Of a stretch of DNA of 64,000 nucleotides, positions 36,481 through 45,200 are shown in pieces; within the stretch, counting starts at the first letter, position 1; each line of letters begins with the position of its first letter. The stretch lies in contig JADGAX010000010.1 of NCBI GenBank assembly GCA_015231795.1, forward strand, positions 1-64,000. Direction: 5' to 3'. Under the pieces are notes generated by a model. That model saw only the letters and a list, made by a program, of their open reading frames with translations, ran no database searches and was not told the origin of the DNA. The translations under genes and the position numbers were made by a program. The stretch is from Alphaproteobacteria bacterium. Its GTDB lineage: Bacteria; Pseudomonadota; Alphaproteobacteria; Rhodospirillales; WMHbin7.

Positions 36481-37338
36481 TCATGCGAGGCGCGCTCTCG
36501 TCCCGATCCAAGCGCCGCCCACGATCAGAACCAGCGCCCCCAGAATCGACAGCGAAGGCTCGGCCAAGCCGAAGGCGATCAGCATGCCCACGGTGATGGG
36601 CGGCGTGAAATAGCCCAACGTGCCCAGGGTTTGGATATTGCCGTGCTTGCAGCCCCAGTCCCACAGAAAGAAGGCGATGCCGACCGGACCCAGCCCCAAG
36701 GCGATCACGGCCAGCCATTGAAGGCCTTGCGGCCAGATGGTGGCTTCAAAGGCCAGATGGCAGGCCAGGGCCAAGAGCGCGGTGGCGGCGCAAAAGGCCC
36801 CCACTGCGTCGGTGGGCACGGCTTTCAGACGGCGCGACAGCACCGAATAGGCGGCCCAGACAACGGCGCAGCCCAGCGCCGCCAGATGGCCGGGCAGGTG
36901 AGCGGGATCGAAGCCCGACAGGCTGCCTTTGGTCACGGCCAGCGCCGCCCCCAGGAAACCCAGTCCCGCCCCCAGAACATGGCGGGGACGCAGGCGCTCA
37001 TTGGGCAGGAAAGCGGAAAAAAGAACGATCAGCAGCGGCCAGAGATAATTGACCAAGCTGGCCTCGACCGGCGGGGCCAGTTTCAGGGCCAGGAAATACA
37101 GGGCGTGATAGCCGAACAAGCCGCCGATGCCGACCAGCCAGGCCAGCCAGGGCTGGCGGAAATGGGCAAGCGGATTGTCGCCCCGGATAAGCCAGACCGC
37201 TACCGACGTCAGGCCAGCGATGCCGAAGGTCAGCGCCGTCAGTTGAAAGGGCGGCACCGGTCCGCTGGCCGCCGTCAAAACGGCCAGCGTGCCCCAAAGC
37301 AAAATGGCGATGGCGCCGGTAAGGGTGGGGGACAACAA
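36481..37338 (-). CDS. EamA/DMT family transporter
   Basis: This membrane protein of about 285 residues has ten predicted helices in two EamA repeats (first GAIAILLWGTLAVLTAAS, second ALGCAVVWAAYSVLSRRL). PVEASLVNYLWPLLIVLFSAF is a usual EamA signature. No ATG fits; tandem TTG codons at 37338 and 37335, preceded by GCAAGG, lie just after the phaB stop and are the best starts. A longer open frame upstream only shadows phaB. Such proteins export amino acids or small metabolites; the cargo is unknown. It is probably cotranscribed with phaB. Confidence 0.8.
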   Translation of the reverse strand: MLSPTLTGAIAILLWGTLAVLTAASGPVPPFQLTALTFGIAGLTSVAVWLIRGDNPLAHFRQPWLAWLVGIGGLFGYHALYFLALKLAPPVEASLVNYLWPLLIVLFSAFLPNERLRPRHVLGAGLGFLGAALAVTKGSLSGFDPAHLPGHLAALGCAVVWAAYSVLSRRLKAVPTDAVGAFCAATALLALACHLAFEATIWPQGLQWLAVIALGLGPVGIAFFLWDWGCKHGNIQTLGTLGYFTPPITVGMLIAFGLAEPSLSILGALVLIVGGAWIGTRARLA

Positions 37339-37351
37339 ACGCCTTGCGGCC

Positions 37352-38077
37352 CTAGTACATATGCTGGCCGCCGTTGATGGACAGGGTCGAACCGGTGATG
37401 AAATCGGCGTCGTCGGCGACCAGGAACACGACGCCCCTGGCGATGTCGTCGGCGCGTCCCAGGCGTCCGGTGGGAATCTTGGCGATGATCTTTTCCAGAA
37501 CGTGGTGCGGCACCGAGCGCACCATGTCGGTATCGACATAGCCGGGCGCGATGGCGTTGACGGTGATGCCCTTGGCCGCCCCTTCCTGGGCCAGCGCCTT
37601 GGTGAAGCCGTGGATGCCCGACTTGGCGGCGGCGTAGTTGACTTGGCCGTACTGTCCGGCCTGGCCGTTGATCGAGCCGATATTGACGATGCGCCCGAAG
37701 CCGCGGTCGCGCATCGAATCGATGACCAAGCGGCACAGGTTGAAACAGCTGGTCAGGTTGGTGTGAATCACGTCTTCCCAGCTGTCATAATCCATCTTGT
37801 GCAGCGTGCCGTCCTTGGTGATGCCGGCATTGTTGACCAGAATCTCGATCGGGCCGATTTCATGCACGATCTTGTCGATGCCCGCCTTGCATTCGCCATA
37901 GTCGGCTACGTTGAAGCGGTAATGCGGAATGCCGGTTTCCTCGGTGAACTTTTGCGCGGCTTCGGAATTGCCGTGGAAATTGGCCACTACGCGATAGCCC
38001 TTTTCCTTCAGCATTTCGGCGATGGCGCGGCCGATGCCGCGCGTGCCCCCGGTAACCAATGCGATGCGTCCAGTCAT
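37352..38077 (-). CDS. phaB: acetoacetyl-CoA reductase
   Basis: This 241-residue NADPH-dependent short-chain dehydrogenase has [23 protein letters not shown] at the conserved site, the serine in [24 protein letters not shown] with Y-x3-K, and the PhaB/FabG-type end [14 protein letters not shown]. The C-terminal GGQHMY is characteristic of PhaB. It reduces acetoacetyl-CoA to 3-hydroxybutyryl-CoA for polyhydroxybutyrate. It lies 54 bases after phaA. Confidence 0.94.
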   Translation of the reverse strand: MTGRIALVTGGTRGIGRAIAEMLKEKGYRVVANFHGNSEAAQKFTEETGIPHYRFNVADYGECKAGIDKIVHEIGPIEILVNNAGITKDGTLHKMDYDSWEDVIHTNLTSCFNLCRLVIDSMRDRGFGRIVNIGSINGQAGQYGQVNYAAAKSGIHGFTKALAQEGAAKGITVNAIAPGYVDTDMVRSVPHHVLEKIIAKIPTGRLGRADDIARGVVFLVADDADFITGSTLSINGGQHMY

Positions 38078-38131
38078 GATGCGTCTCTCCTTTACTTACA
38101 TTTTAATTATCGTTGAATGCGTTTTGGTATG

Positions 38132-39307
38132 TCAGCCACGTTCGATGCAAAGTGCTATGCCCATGCCGCCGCCGATGCACAAGGTGGCCAAGCCCTTCTT
38201 GGCGTCGCGCTTGGCCAGTTCGTGGATCAAAGTCACCAGCACGCGGCAGCCCGAAGCGCCGATGGGATGGCCGATGGCGATGGCGCCGCCATTGACATTG
38301 ACCTTGGCCGTATCCCAGCCCATGCCCTGATTGACGGCGATGGCTTGCGCGGCAAAGGCTTCGTTGGCCTCGATAAGGTCGAGATCCTGGTGATTCCAGC
38401 CTGCCTTCTTCAGCGCCTTTTGCGAAGCGGGGATGGGGCCGGTGCCCATGACCTTGGGGTCGACGCCCGCCGTGGCCCAACTGGCGATGCGGGCCAAGGG
38501 CTTGATGCCGCGTTTGGCGGCTTCGGCGGCGGTCATCAGCACGCAGACGGCTGCGCCGTCATTGATGCCCGAAGCGTTGCCGGCCGTTACCGTGCCGTCC
38601 TTCGCAAAAGCGGGCTTCAGCTTCTGGAGGCCCTCAAGCGTAGCGCCCATGCGCACGAACTCGTCGGTGTCGAACAGCTTTTCTTCCTTCTTGACCATGA
38701 TCTTCACCGGCACGATTTCATCCTTGAAACGTCCCGACTTGATGGCTGCCTCGGCCTTGTTCTGGCTGGCCAGCGCGAATTCGTCTTGCATCAGGCGGCT
38801 GATCTGGAATTCCTTGGCCACGTTCTCGGCGGTGATGCCCATGTGGTAGTTGTTGAAGACGTCGGTCAGGCCGTCGACGATCATGGTGTCGACGAAGTTC
38901 ATCGGCCCCATCTTAATGCCGCCGCGCAAATAACCGGCATGCTGCGAATTGCTCATGCTTTCCTGGCCGCCCGCCACCACGATGGCGGAATCGCCCGCCA
39001 GCAGCGACTGCATGCCCAGCGCCACGGCCCGAAGGCCCGAGCCGCAGACTTGATTGATCGTCATGGCCGACGATTCTTGCGGCAGTCCGGCATTCAAGGC
39101 CGCTTGGCGCGCCGGGTTCATGCCGTTGCCCGCAGTCAGGATCTGGCCCATCAGCACCTCATCGACATCGGCCGCAGCGACGTTGGCCCTGGCCAGCGCT
39201 TCGCGGATCGCGATTTCCCCAAGGCCAGCCGCCTGATAACCGGACAAAGAACCCGAGAAAGCGCCGACGGGGGTCCGGCAGGCGCTGGCAATCACGATAT
39301 CGGTCAT
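38132..39307 (-). CDS. phaA: acetyl-CoA C-acetyltransferase (beta-ketothiolase)
   Basis: This 391-residue thiolase has the nucleophilic cysteine in [20 protein letters not shown], the [10 protein letters not shown] block, [16 protein letters not shown] with the catalytic His, and [15 protein letters not shown] with the C-terminal catalytic Cys. It condenses two acetyl-CoA into acetoacetyl-CoA, feeding PhaB directly downstream. The length is typical. The polymerase gene phaC is not in the window. Confidence 0.95.
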   Translation of the reverse strand: MTDIVIASACRTPVGAFSGSLSGYQAAGLGEIAIREALARANVAAADVDEVLMGQILTAGNGMNPARQAALNAGLPQESSAMTINQVCGSGLRAVALGMQSLLAGDSAIVVAGGQESMSNSQHAGYLRGGIKMGPMNFVDTMIVDGLTDVFNNYHMGITAENVAKEFQISRLMQDEFALASQNKAEAAIKSGRFKDEIVPVKIMVKKEEKLFDTDEFVRMGATLEGLQKLKPAFAKDGTVTAGNASGINDGAAVCVLMTAAEAAKRGIKPLARIASWATAGVDPKVMGTGPIPASQKALKKAGWNHQDLDLIEANEAFAAQAIAVNQGMGWDTAKVNVNGGAIAIGHPIGASGCRVLVTLIHELAKRDAKKGLATLCIGGGMGIALCIERG

Positions 39308-39459
39308 GGAACTGTCTCCAAATGGAAATGGGCGGATGAGTCTTAGTTTGGCGGTTGAGCGGGCCGCGTCAACCGCAATTTGCTAGAAACCGCTTGCCCG
39401 GCAAGCCGGTGGATGCTTCATTCAACCTTCGACATATAGCACATCTTGACGAGGTCGGT

Positions 39460-41517
39460 ATGAAAAGCCAGTGGTCGGACAAATCTGCCAAAGAAGCGAT
39501 CAAGCGTTACGGCGCCCAGGGTTTGGGCGAGGATTTGGCGCTGCGCGTCTACACGACAAGGCTTTTAGGCCAGGAACCCAGGCTGGTCTTGCATGGCGGC
39601 GGCAACACATCGGTCAAGACCCGCATGGCTCCCAGGGGCGGCGAATCCGTCGATGTGCTGTGCGTCAAGGGATCGGGTTGGGACATGGGCGACATCGAAC
39701 CGGCGGGCCTGCCCGCCGTCCGCCTGCAGCCGCTTCAGAAATTGTCGGCCCTGAAAGAACTGTCCGACGAGGACATGGTCAATTTCCAACGCATCAATCT
39801 ATTGGACGCATCCTCGCCCAATCCGTCGGTGGAAACGCTGCTGCACGCCTTTCTGCCCCACAAGTTCATCGACCACAGCCACGCCAACGCCATTTTGTCG
39901 CTGACCGATCAGCCCAATGGCGAGGACCATGCGAAAGCCGTGTTCGGCCAACGTCTGGCGCTGGTGCCCTACATCATGCCGGGCTTCGCGCTGGCCAAAA
40001 AGGCGAGGCAGGCGTTTCTGGCCAATCCCAAGGTGCAAGGCTTGCTCTTGTTGAAACATGGGCTGTTCACCTTCGGCGACACGGCTAGGCAAGCCTATGA
40101 GCGTCATATCCGTTTCGTCTCGATGGCCGAGCGCTATCTGGCGAGCGCCCGCAAGAAGAAAGCGCGGGTTTTCATGCCAGCCCGCCAACCCAAGAAGATC
40201 GCCGCCTTGGCCGAAGTCGCCCCCATCTTGCGCGGCCGCATGGCGCTTGATCTGGGCAACGGCGCCTACAAGCGCCAAGTGATGGATTTCCGCGCCAGCC
40301 CCGAGATTCTGGCCTATGTGAACGGGCGCGACGTGGCGCGCATTTCGTCGGTCGGAACGGTGACGCCCGATCACGTCATTCGCATCAAGGGTTGGCCTTT
40401 GGTGGTTCCCGCCCCGGAAACGGGCAAGCTGAACGACTTCGCCGCAGGGGTCGATCAGGCGTTGGCGCGCTATGTCGCCAGCTACCGGGCCTATTTCGAG
40501 AAACACAACGCCAAGGCCCAGCCAAAGAAGAAAATGCTGGACCCGATGCCGCGCGTGATTCTTGTGCCGGGCTTAGGCCTGTTCGGCCTGGGAGCCAGCA
40601 GGAAAGACGCCAAGATTGCCGCCGATCTGGCCGAGACCACCGTGTCGGTGGTAACCGACGCCACCGCCCTGGGCCGATTCGAAAGCATCCCCAAGGCCAA
40701 GCTGTTCGACATGGAATATTGGTCGCTGGAACAGGCCAAGCTGGGCAAAGGGGCCGAGAAATCTCTGGCCCGCCAAGTGGTGGCGGTGACGGGCGGCGGC
40801 TCGGGCATCGGGGCGGCGGTGGCCAGGGCTTTCGCCCGCGAGGGAGCCGAAGTGGTGGTGCTGGATCTGAACTTGCAGGCCGCTCAGGACATCGCGCGTG
40901 AGGTCAAGGGATTGGCCCTGGCCTGCGACGTTACCAACCCCGATTCGGTCAAGCTGGCCTTCGACCGCATCGCCGAAATCCATGGCGGCCTGGATATTCT
41001 GGTTTCGAATGCGGGTGCCGCTTGGCAGGGGCGGATCGGAACGGTGGACGAAGCGGTGCTGCGTCGCAGTTTCGATTTGAATTTCTGGGGGCATCAGCGC
41101 GTTTCGCAAGCCGCCGTCGCCCTGTTTCGCGCCCAGGGCACGGGCGGGTGCTTGCTATTTAACACTTCGAAACAAGCTGTGAATCCCGGCAAGGATTTCG
41201 GCCCCTATGGTCTGCCCAAGGCCGCCACCCTGTTCTTGATGAAGCAATATGCGCTGGATCATGGTCGCGAGGGGATTCGCGCCAATGCCGTCAATGCCGA
41301 CCGCATCCGCTCGGGCCTGCTGACCGACGCCATGATCGCGTCGCGCGCCAAGGCCAGGGGCGTTTCGGTGGCTGACTACATGGCAGGAAATCTGTTGGGC
41401 CGCGAGGTTGACGGCCAGGATGTGGCGCAAGCCTTTGTCGATCTGGCCAAGGCGGGCAAAACCACGGCCTGCGTGGTCACGGTGGATGGCGGCAATATCG
41501 AGGCTTCCATGCGATGA
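39460..41517 (+). CDS. bifunctional class II aldolase / short-chain dehydrogenase
   Basis: This 685-residue protein has two domains. Residues 1 to about 400 are a class II aldolase/adducin fold (VLHGGGNTSVKTRM; metal site FIDHSHANAIL; LLKHGLFTFGDTA). Residues about 435-685 are a short-chain dehydrogenase (VAVTGGGSGIGAAVARAFA; SNAGAAWQG; Y-x3-K in GPYGLPKAATL; ACVVTVDGGNIEASMR). Related fusions of the rhamnulose-1-phosphate aldolase/dehydrogenase type act on deoxy-sugars, but no sugar operon surrounds this gene, so the substrate is open. The ATG at 39460 has GAGG five bases upstream. Confidence 0.88.
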   Translation: MKSQWSDKSAKEAIKRYGAQGLGEDLALRVYTTRLLGQEPRLVLHGGGNTSVKTRMAPRGGESVDVLCVKGSGWDMGDIEPAGLPAVRLQPLQKLSALKELSDEDMVNFQRINLLDASSPNPSVETLLHAFLPHKFIDHSHANAILSLTDQPNGEDHAKAVFGQRLALVPYIMPGFALAKKARQAFLANPKVQGLLLLKHGLFTFGDTARQAYERHIRFVSMAERYLASARKKKARVFMPARQPKKIAALAEVAPILRGRMALDLGNGAYKRQVMDFRASPEILAYVNGRDVARISSVGTVTPDHVIRIKGWPLVVPAPETGKLNDFAAGVDQALARYVASYRAYFEKHNAKAQPKKKMLDPMPRVILVPGLGLFGLGASRKDAKIAADLAETTVSVVTDATALGRFESIPKAKLFDMEYWSLEQAKLGKGAEKSLARQVVAVTGGGSGIGAAVARAFAREGAEVVVLDLNLQAAQDIAREVKGLALACDVTNPDSVKLAFDRIAEIHGGLDILVSNAGAAWQGRIGTVDEAVLRRSFDLNFWGHQRVSQAAVALFRAQGTGGCLLFNTSKQAVNPGKDFGPYGLPKAATLFLMKQYALDHGREGIRANAVNADRIRSGLLTDAMIASRAKARGVSVADYMAGNLLGREVDGQDVAQAFVDLAKAGKTTACVVTVDGGNIEASMR

Positions 41518-41597
41518 CTTTCGACAAGTTATAGTACGAAATAATACGAATTCATGGCTTGATTCCGGAAAGAAACTAGGGCTTTTATGGTGCCGAT

Positions 41598-43361
41598 ATG
41601 AACGCATCGGCAACGCCTCCTTCCCCGGCAAAATCGGCGCCTGCGCCAAAGCCGCCAGCCGCCGCCAAACCGGTGGCGAAGCAGGCTTCCCAGCCGGTTG
41701 CGAACGGCACAAGGCCCGAGCGCGACCGTTATTTGGCGATGTCTTTTTGCTGGGCCGATCTTCTGTTCGAGATGGACGAGTCGGGCAAGCTGGCTTTCGC
41801 CACCGGCGCGACCGAGCCTTTCGTCGGCAAGAAGGCCGCTGACTTGGTGGGAAGCAATTTCGCCGAGCTGTTCATCCCCGAGGAATTGCCCGATGTGCAG
41901 CAGTTCCTACGCGGCGTCTCGCAGCGCGGGCGCTTCGACACCAGCATCTTGAAGCTGAAGCGCAAGCAGGGCCTGCCTTTGCCAGTGATGGCGGCGGGCT
42001 ATTGCCTGGACGGCGTCTTCTATGTGGCGTTGAGAATGCGTTCGGGAAGCATGAGTTCTGCCACCGACCGGGTGGAGCGCAACGAGAAGACCGGGCTGGT
42101 CAATCACGAGGCCTTCTCGGAAACCGCCAGCCAGCGCATCAAACAATTGGCCGAGATGGGCCAAAAGGCCGAAGTGTCGATTCTGTCCTTGGAAGGTTTC
42201 GGCGACTTGAAGGGCCGCCTGCCTGGGGCGGTGGCCGACAATCTGCTGGCCAGGGTCGGCGAGACCTTGCGCGCCAATGCGGTGGACGGCGACGCGGCCA
42301 CCCAGATCGGCGACAACCAATTCTCGCTGGTCCATCAGAACTCGCTGGACATGGCCCAATTGACGGCCCAGATCCAGGAATTGGCCAAGTCGGCCGATCC
42401 CAAGGGCGAGGGCGTCAAGATCGATACCGCCAGCCTGAATATGGAAGGCGCCGAGACCCTGACGCAGGAGGACATGGCCAAGGGACTGCTCTACGCCATG
42501 AACAGCTTCCAGCGCGAGGCGGGCAAGGGCTTCAATCTGGCCGATCTGTCGACCAACATCAAAACGCTGGTCGCCAAGGGCGTTTCGGAAGTGAACGGCT
42601 TTAAGCGGGTGGTGGCGGAGGGCAAGTTCTTCGTGGCCCTTCAGCCGATCATCGACATCAAGAACGGCGACGTGCATCACTATGAAGCCTTGTGCCGATT
42701 CAATACCGCGGTTCCCGGCGAATCGCCCTATCGCTACATCACTTTCGCCGAGGAAACCGGCCTGATCCACGATTTCGATTTGGCGATGGCCAAGAAGGTG
42801 GTGGACTGGCTGTCCAAGATGCCGCGCAACAACGACAAATACCGGGTTGCCGTGAATATTTCGGGCTTCTCGATCGGCGTGCCGCAATATGTCGAGGCGC
42901 TGCACAAGCTGATCAAGGAAAATCCCTGGACCCAGGGCAAGCTGATGTTCGAGATCACCGAAAGCTCGCGCATGAGCGATCTTGAAGCCGCCAATTCCTT
43001 CATTCAGGCCCTGCGCAAGAAAGGCCATCATGTCTGCCTGGACGATTTCGGCGCGGGTGCGGCCAGCTTCCAATATCTGTCGGCGCTGGAAGTCGATGTG
43101 GTGAAGATCGACGGCTCGGCGGTCAAGAACGCGCAGAAGGCCCCCAAGGGACGCGCCTTCCTGTCGGCCTTGACCGAACTGTGCACGCGCCTGGGCGTTG
43201 AAACCATCGCCGAGATGATCGACACGCCGGAAACTCTGTCCTTCGTGCGCGATTGCCGCTGCGATTACGTGCAGGGCTTTCTGTTCGGCAAGCCTTCGGC
43301 CAACCTGACCGATTTCAATCCGCTGCCCAACATCAACTTGTTCAAGCGCCGCCCGGGTTAG
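41598..43361 (+). CDS. PAS/GGDEF-like/EAL protein, likely c-di-GMP phosphodiesterase
   Basis: The product has 587 residues. A low-complexity Ala/Pro/Lys leader (1-38) is followed by a PAS-like domain (about 50-150), a degenerate GGDEF-like domain (about 160-270) and a full EAL domain (about 335-580). EAL motifs are kept: ALQPIIDIKNGDVHHYEALCRF, AVNISGFSIG, MFEITESSRM, CLDDFGAGAASFQYLS, VVKIDGSAV and VETIAEMID, so hydrolysis of c-di-GMP is expected. The Gly-Gly-Asp-Glu-Phe site is absent, making that domain regulatory at most. Its 3' end overlaps the convergent PilZ gene by 20 bases. Confidence 0.88.
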   Translation: MNASATPPSPAKSAPAPKPPAAAKPVAKQASQPVANGTRPERDRYLAMSFCWADLLFEMDESGKLAFATGATEPFVGKKAADLVGSNFAELFIPEELPDVQQFLRGVSQRGRFDTSILKLKRKQGLPLPVMAAGYCLDGVFYVALRMRSGSMSSATDRVERNEKTGLVNHEAFSETASQRIKQLAEMGQKAEVSILSLEGFGDLKGRLPGAVADNLLARVGETLRANAVDGDAATQIGDNQFSLVHQNSLDMAQLTAQIQELAKSADPKGEGVKIDTASLNMEGAETLTQEDMAKGLLYAMNSFQREAGKGFNLADLSTNIKTLVAKGVSEVNGFKRVVAEGKFFVALQPIIDIKNGDVHHYEALCRFNTAVPGESPYRYITFAEETGLIHDFDLAMAKKVVDWLSKMPRNNDKYRVAVNISGFSIGVPQYVEALHKLIKENPWTQGKLMFEITESSRMSDLEAANSFIQALRKKGHHVCLDDFGAGAASFQYLSALEVDVVKIDGSAVKNAQKAPKGRAFLSALTELCTRLGVETIAEMIDTPETLSFVRDCRCDYVQGFLFGKPSANLTDFNPLPNINLFKRRPG

Positions 43362-43710
43362 TGCCTGTCCGGCTTTCTCCCGTCTTGAAATAGTATGGCT
43401 TGACGCCCATCGCTTGGCCGATCTGGCCGATCACGAAATGCATGAGCGGCATGGTGGGTTTGGCGAATTCGGTGTGAACGCAGTCGGCGCGCACTTCGAT
43501 CACCTTGCATTCGGCCTTGATGAATTCCGCTTCGTTCTTGGTCGAGCGAATGATCAGGCTGACCGGGTTGCCGGGAAAAAAGCCGGTTGCCTTGAATAGA
43601 ATGCCGTCGGTCGAAATATTGACGACCGGATAGCTGTTGTTGCCGATCTCCACTATCAAATTCTCCGCCAGATAGCGGATGTGTTTGCGCCGTTCTGCCT
43701 GGTTGCCCAT
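43342..43710 (-). CDS. PilZ domain c-di-GMP receptor protein
   Basis: This 122-residue protein is one PilZ domain. The R-x3-R part of the binding site is seen in ERRKHIRYLAENL, and the D/N-x-S-x2-G part in VVNISTDGILFKA. The C-terminal extension (HFVIGQIGQAMGVKPYYFKTG) is unassigned. It should bind c-di-GMP and transmit the signal to an unknown partner. The start at 43710 follows AAAGGCGG; the longer frame to 43764 adds 18 unlikely residues. It lies between the EAL enzyme and a receiver protein. Confidence 0.88.
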   Translation of the reverse strand: MGNQAERRKHIRYLAENLIVEIGNNSYPVVNISTDGILFKATGFFPGNPVSLIIRSTKNEAEFIKAECKVIEVRADCVHTEFAKPTMPLMHFVIGQIGQAMGVKPYYFKTGESRTGTNPGGA

Positions 43711-43939
43711 GGTGCCGCCTTTGCTCTTTGCGGCCTGTTTGACCGCGATTTCCCTCAGCCACATATGTAGGAAGCGTGCTGGGGGGAAAAAGGGGGCTGG
43801 ACAAAGATGGCAAAGGTTATCGATGCTGTACTTGCCGTCTCCCGGAACCGTCTGGCGCGAAACAAGATTTTATATACCGTCTGGATAAATTGACCTCGGG
43901 CGGTTATTCTTGAAAACGAATTTGTCCCTGCTCGGCGGT

Positions 43940-44473
43940 ATGATGAAGACAAAAGAGCGCATGCTTGATCTGTCCGGTCTCACCTTTCTAGTGGTGGACG
44001 ACAATCGGGATGTGCGTTCCATGTTGCGCGAATTCTTGCGCTGCTTTGGCGCCAAGAAATTCCTGGAAGCCGATGAAGGCGCAGACGCCCTGGCCATTAT
44101 CGACCACAAGGCGGTGGATATCGTGATCACCAATTGGGAAATGCGCCCCATCGACGGGCTGGAACTGGTGCGGCTGATCCGCAGGCAGCCGACGGTCGAA
44201 AAACGCACCCTTCCAGTCATCATGGTTTCCGGCCATTCGACGGCGGCGAATGTCCGTCTGGCCCGCGACCAGGGGGTGACGGAATTTCTGACCAAACCCA
44301 TTTCGGCCAGCGAGTTGTACAAGCGCGTCGAAGAGGTGATCTTGCGCCCGCGCCCCTTTGTGCGCGCGCCGAAATATATCGGCCCTTGCAGGCACCGCCA
44401 CGACAAAACCAGCTATGAAGGGCCGAAGCGGCGCAATCAGGACGACGACCTTTTCGCGGCGACGGCGTCATGA
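43940..44473 (+). CDS. single-domain response regulator (CheY-like) with basic tail
   Basis: The product has about 177 residues. The receiver domain (about 10-135) has the acidic pair in FLVVDDNRDVRSML; at the phospho-acceptor position the text is VDIVITNWEMRPIDGLEL, where Asp is replaced by Asn. The conserved Lys is present in FLTKPISASELYKRV, and the Thr/Ser in IMVSGHS. A basic tail with no output domain follows. The Asn at the usual Asp site suggests a pseudo-receiver. ATGs at 43940/43943 after GGCGG are preferred to an upstream TTG. It is coupled to the Hpt-like gene by ATGA. Confidence 0.82.
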   Translation: MMKTKERMLDLSGLTFLVVDDNRDVRSMLREFLRCFGAKKFLEADEGADALAIIDHKAVDIVITNWEMRPIDGLELVRLIRRQPTVEKRTLPVIMVSGHSTAANVRLARDQGVTEFLTKPISASELYKRVEEVILRPRPFVRAPKYIGPCRHRHDKTSYEGPKRRNQDDDLFAATAS

Positions 44474-44952
44474 CGCCTGAGAACGACAACGCGCTAGCCC
44501 CCGACGTCTTCATCGATCCGCCCTCGGACAGTTTGAAGAAGAAGGCGCCGCCCATTGCCCGCAGCCTGGAAGAAGCGCTCAAGAAAACCCAGGACGTCGT
44601 GGCGCTTGCAGGCAAGGACTATCCGCAACGCCTTGCCCGCGACCTTGACCGTCTCAGGGAGCTTTCAGTACAGTTTACGGCCGTGCCTTCAGCGGAAACC
44701 ATGGAGGAGCTTCGTTTCCTGGCGCATGACATGAAGGGGCAGGGCGGGCAATTCGGCTATGGGCTGGTGACGGAAATTTGCGATTACCTGCAAAAATTCC
44801 TGAAGGACACGCCAGCGCCGTCGATGCGCACGGCGGAAATCGTCACCGTGCATGTGAACGCCCTGATTCTGGTCGAAGGCAAAAAGATGATGGGCGATGG
44901 CGGAAAGGCTGGAGACGTGCTGATCGACAGCTTGGCCAAGCTGGTGAAGTGA
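44470..44952 (+). CDS. Hpt-like histidine phosphotransfer domain protein
   Basis: This 160-residue all-helical protein has, after a Pro-rich N terminus (1-30), a helix bearing FLAHDMKGQGGQFGYGLVTEICDYLQKF (about 77-104). This matches the H-x-x-K-G-x-x-x-x-x-G signature around the phospho-histidine of Hpt domains. It overlaps the receiver gene by four bases, so the two probably work together in a relay or as a signalling decoy. The match is to a motif, so some doubt remains. Confidence 0.65.
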   Translation: MTPENDNALAPDVFIDPPSDSLKKKAPPIARSLEEALKKTQDVVALAGKDYPQRLARDLDRLRELSVQFTAVPSAETMEELRFLAHDMKGQGGQFGYGLVTEICDYLQKFLKDTPAPSMRTAEIVTVHVNALILVEGKKMMGDGGKAGDVLIDSLAKLVK

Positions 44953-45034
44953 GAAAATCACAGATAATTTCTCAGATGCCTTTTCTTCGCTTGATGACGG
45001 TCACGACAATTGCAAAGTCAGACCGAGCGGAAAC

Positions 45035-45048
45035 TTGACAATGGTCAA
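45035..45048. promoter_or_regulatory. FNR/NNR-type box 1 upstream of nosR
   Basis: TTGACAATGGTCAA is a TTGAC-N4-GTCAA palindrome, the type bound by FNR-superfamily regulators of denitrification (NNR/DNR/FixK). It is the first of three such sites and lies about 160 bases upstream of the nosR start. Confidence 0.7.
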
Positions 45049-45076
45049 GCCGAAATGGCCGCCGGGGCGCGCATGA

Positions 45077-45090
45077 TTGACGATTGTCAA
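45077..45090. promoter_or_regulatory. FNR/NNR-type box 2 upstream of nosR
   Basis: TTGACGATTGTCAA is a second perfect TTGAC-N4-GTCAA palindrome. Its centre is 42 bases from the centre of box 1, about four helical turns, so bound dimers would sit on the same DNA face. Confidence 0.7.
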
Positions 45091-45119
45091 CTGCGCGCAG
45101 AAATATGTGCGATCGCAGA

Positions 45120-45133
45120 TTGACAACAGTCAA
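45120..45133. promoter_or_regulatory. FNR/NNR-type box 3 upstream of nosR
   Basis: TTGACAACAGTCAA is the third perfect palindrome, centred 43 bases after box 2 and about 75 bases before the nosR ATG. Its position fits a class II activator site centred near -41 of a promoter around 45168, though no clear -10 box was identified. Confidence 0.7.
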
Positions 45134-45200
45134 ATCATAAAGCCGACCAACTGGGATAATCCTTTCGCCAGCCCACTTTGTTGGGTTGCAAGAGGAGACC

